A stretch of DNA of 64,000 nt from assembly GCA_030435675.1 (NCBI GenBank), contig CM059621.1, forward strand, positions 6,386,001 through 6,450,000, in the 5' to 3' direction. This document shows positions 63,975 through 64,000 of this stretch, piece after piece. The notes under the pieces are model-generated. The model had not been told where the DNA came from. It searched no databases and saw only the letters and a program-made list of their open reading frames with translations. The position numbers and the translations under genes are program-made. Within the stretch, counting starts at the first letter, position 1. Each line of letters begins with the position of its first letter. The DNA comes from Steinernema hermaphroditum. Its lineage: Eukaryota > Nematoda > Chromadorea > Rhabditida > Steinernematidae.

Positions 63975-64000
63975 ACGGACCCCTCCCATCGTGACCGTTG

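Overview
This is a nuclear genomic window from a nematode. The spliced genes have mostly tiny introns (about 39-70 bp, GT..TTTCAG; one GC-AG), and the gene set is nematode-typical: a MLT-10-type moulting protein, a nematode-type protein tyrosine phosphatase, a MEC-2/UNC-1-like stomatin and an importin alpha-3. Genes lie close together head to tail, with acceptor-like sites just upstream of several ATGs, as in SL trans-splicing operons. GC content is patchy, with GC-rich islands in AT-richer DNA, and short motifs such as TACGGTA/TACCGTA are scattered throughout. A clade IV/V nematode fits, perhaps Steinernema-like, but the species is not determined.

Layout. (1) 1-574: 5' coding exon of a SoxB1 gene on the minus strand, running off the left edge. 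(2) 575-28874: a 28-kb interval upstream of the Sox gene with no supportable host gene. It holds GC-rich islands and mobile-element relics: a hAT-like element with a perfect 8-bp target duplication, MITE-like inverted repeats, a broken mariner transposase, and hairpins. It may be regulatory sequence for the Sox gene. (3) 28875-49550: a dense gene block. On the minus strand are a tyrosine phosphatase, a SMIM20/MITRAC7 homologue and the U-box cyclophilin cyn-4 (cyn-4 and SMIM20 look like an operon). On the plus strand are a Cys-rich type II membrane protein, ima-3, an LSD2/AMX-1-type amine oxidase and phosphomannose isomerase. On the minus strand follow a MLT-10-like protein with 5' exons kilobases away, and a second Cys-rich type II membrane protein paralogous to the first. 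(4) 49481-55768: a stomatin gene on the minus strand; its first exon is a tentative call inside a 3.3-kb intron region that carries a foldback transposon. (5) 56636-58124: an F-box-like lineage-specific gene with a frameshifted duplicate beside it. (6) 58125-63892: no supportable gene. (7) 63893-63974: tRNA-Ser(GCT) on the minus strand.

Exon boundaries were deduced by hand from splice consensus, reading phase and protein similarity recalled from known families. Each complete multi-exon model given here closes in frame (total length divisible by three). The most noteworthy observations are the two-member Cys-rich type II membrane protein family sharing a CPxCR...EGWP signature, a SMIM20 homologue lacking the amidation glycine needed for phoenixin, and an AMX-1-like demethylase whose model lacks a conserved FAD-site loop. 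Others are a perfect 17-bp hairpin inside a cyn-4 intron and several target-site-verified non-autonomous transposons.
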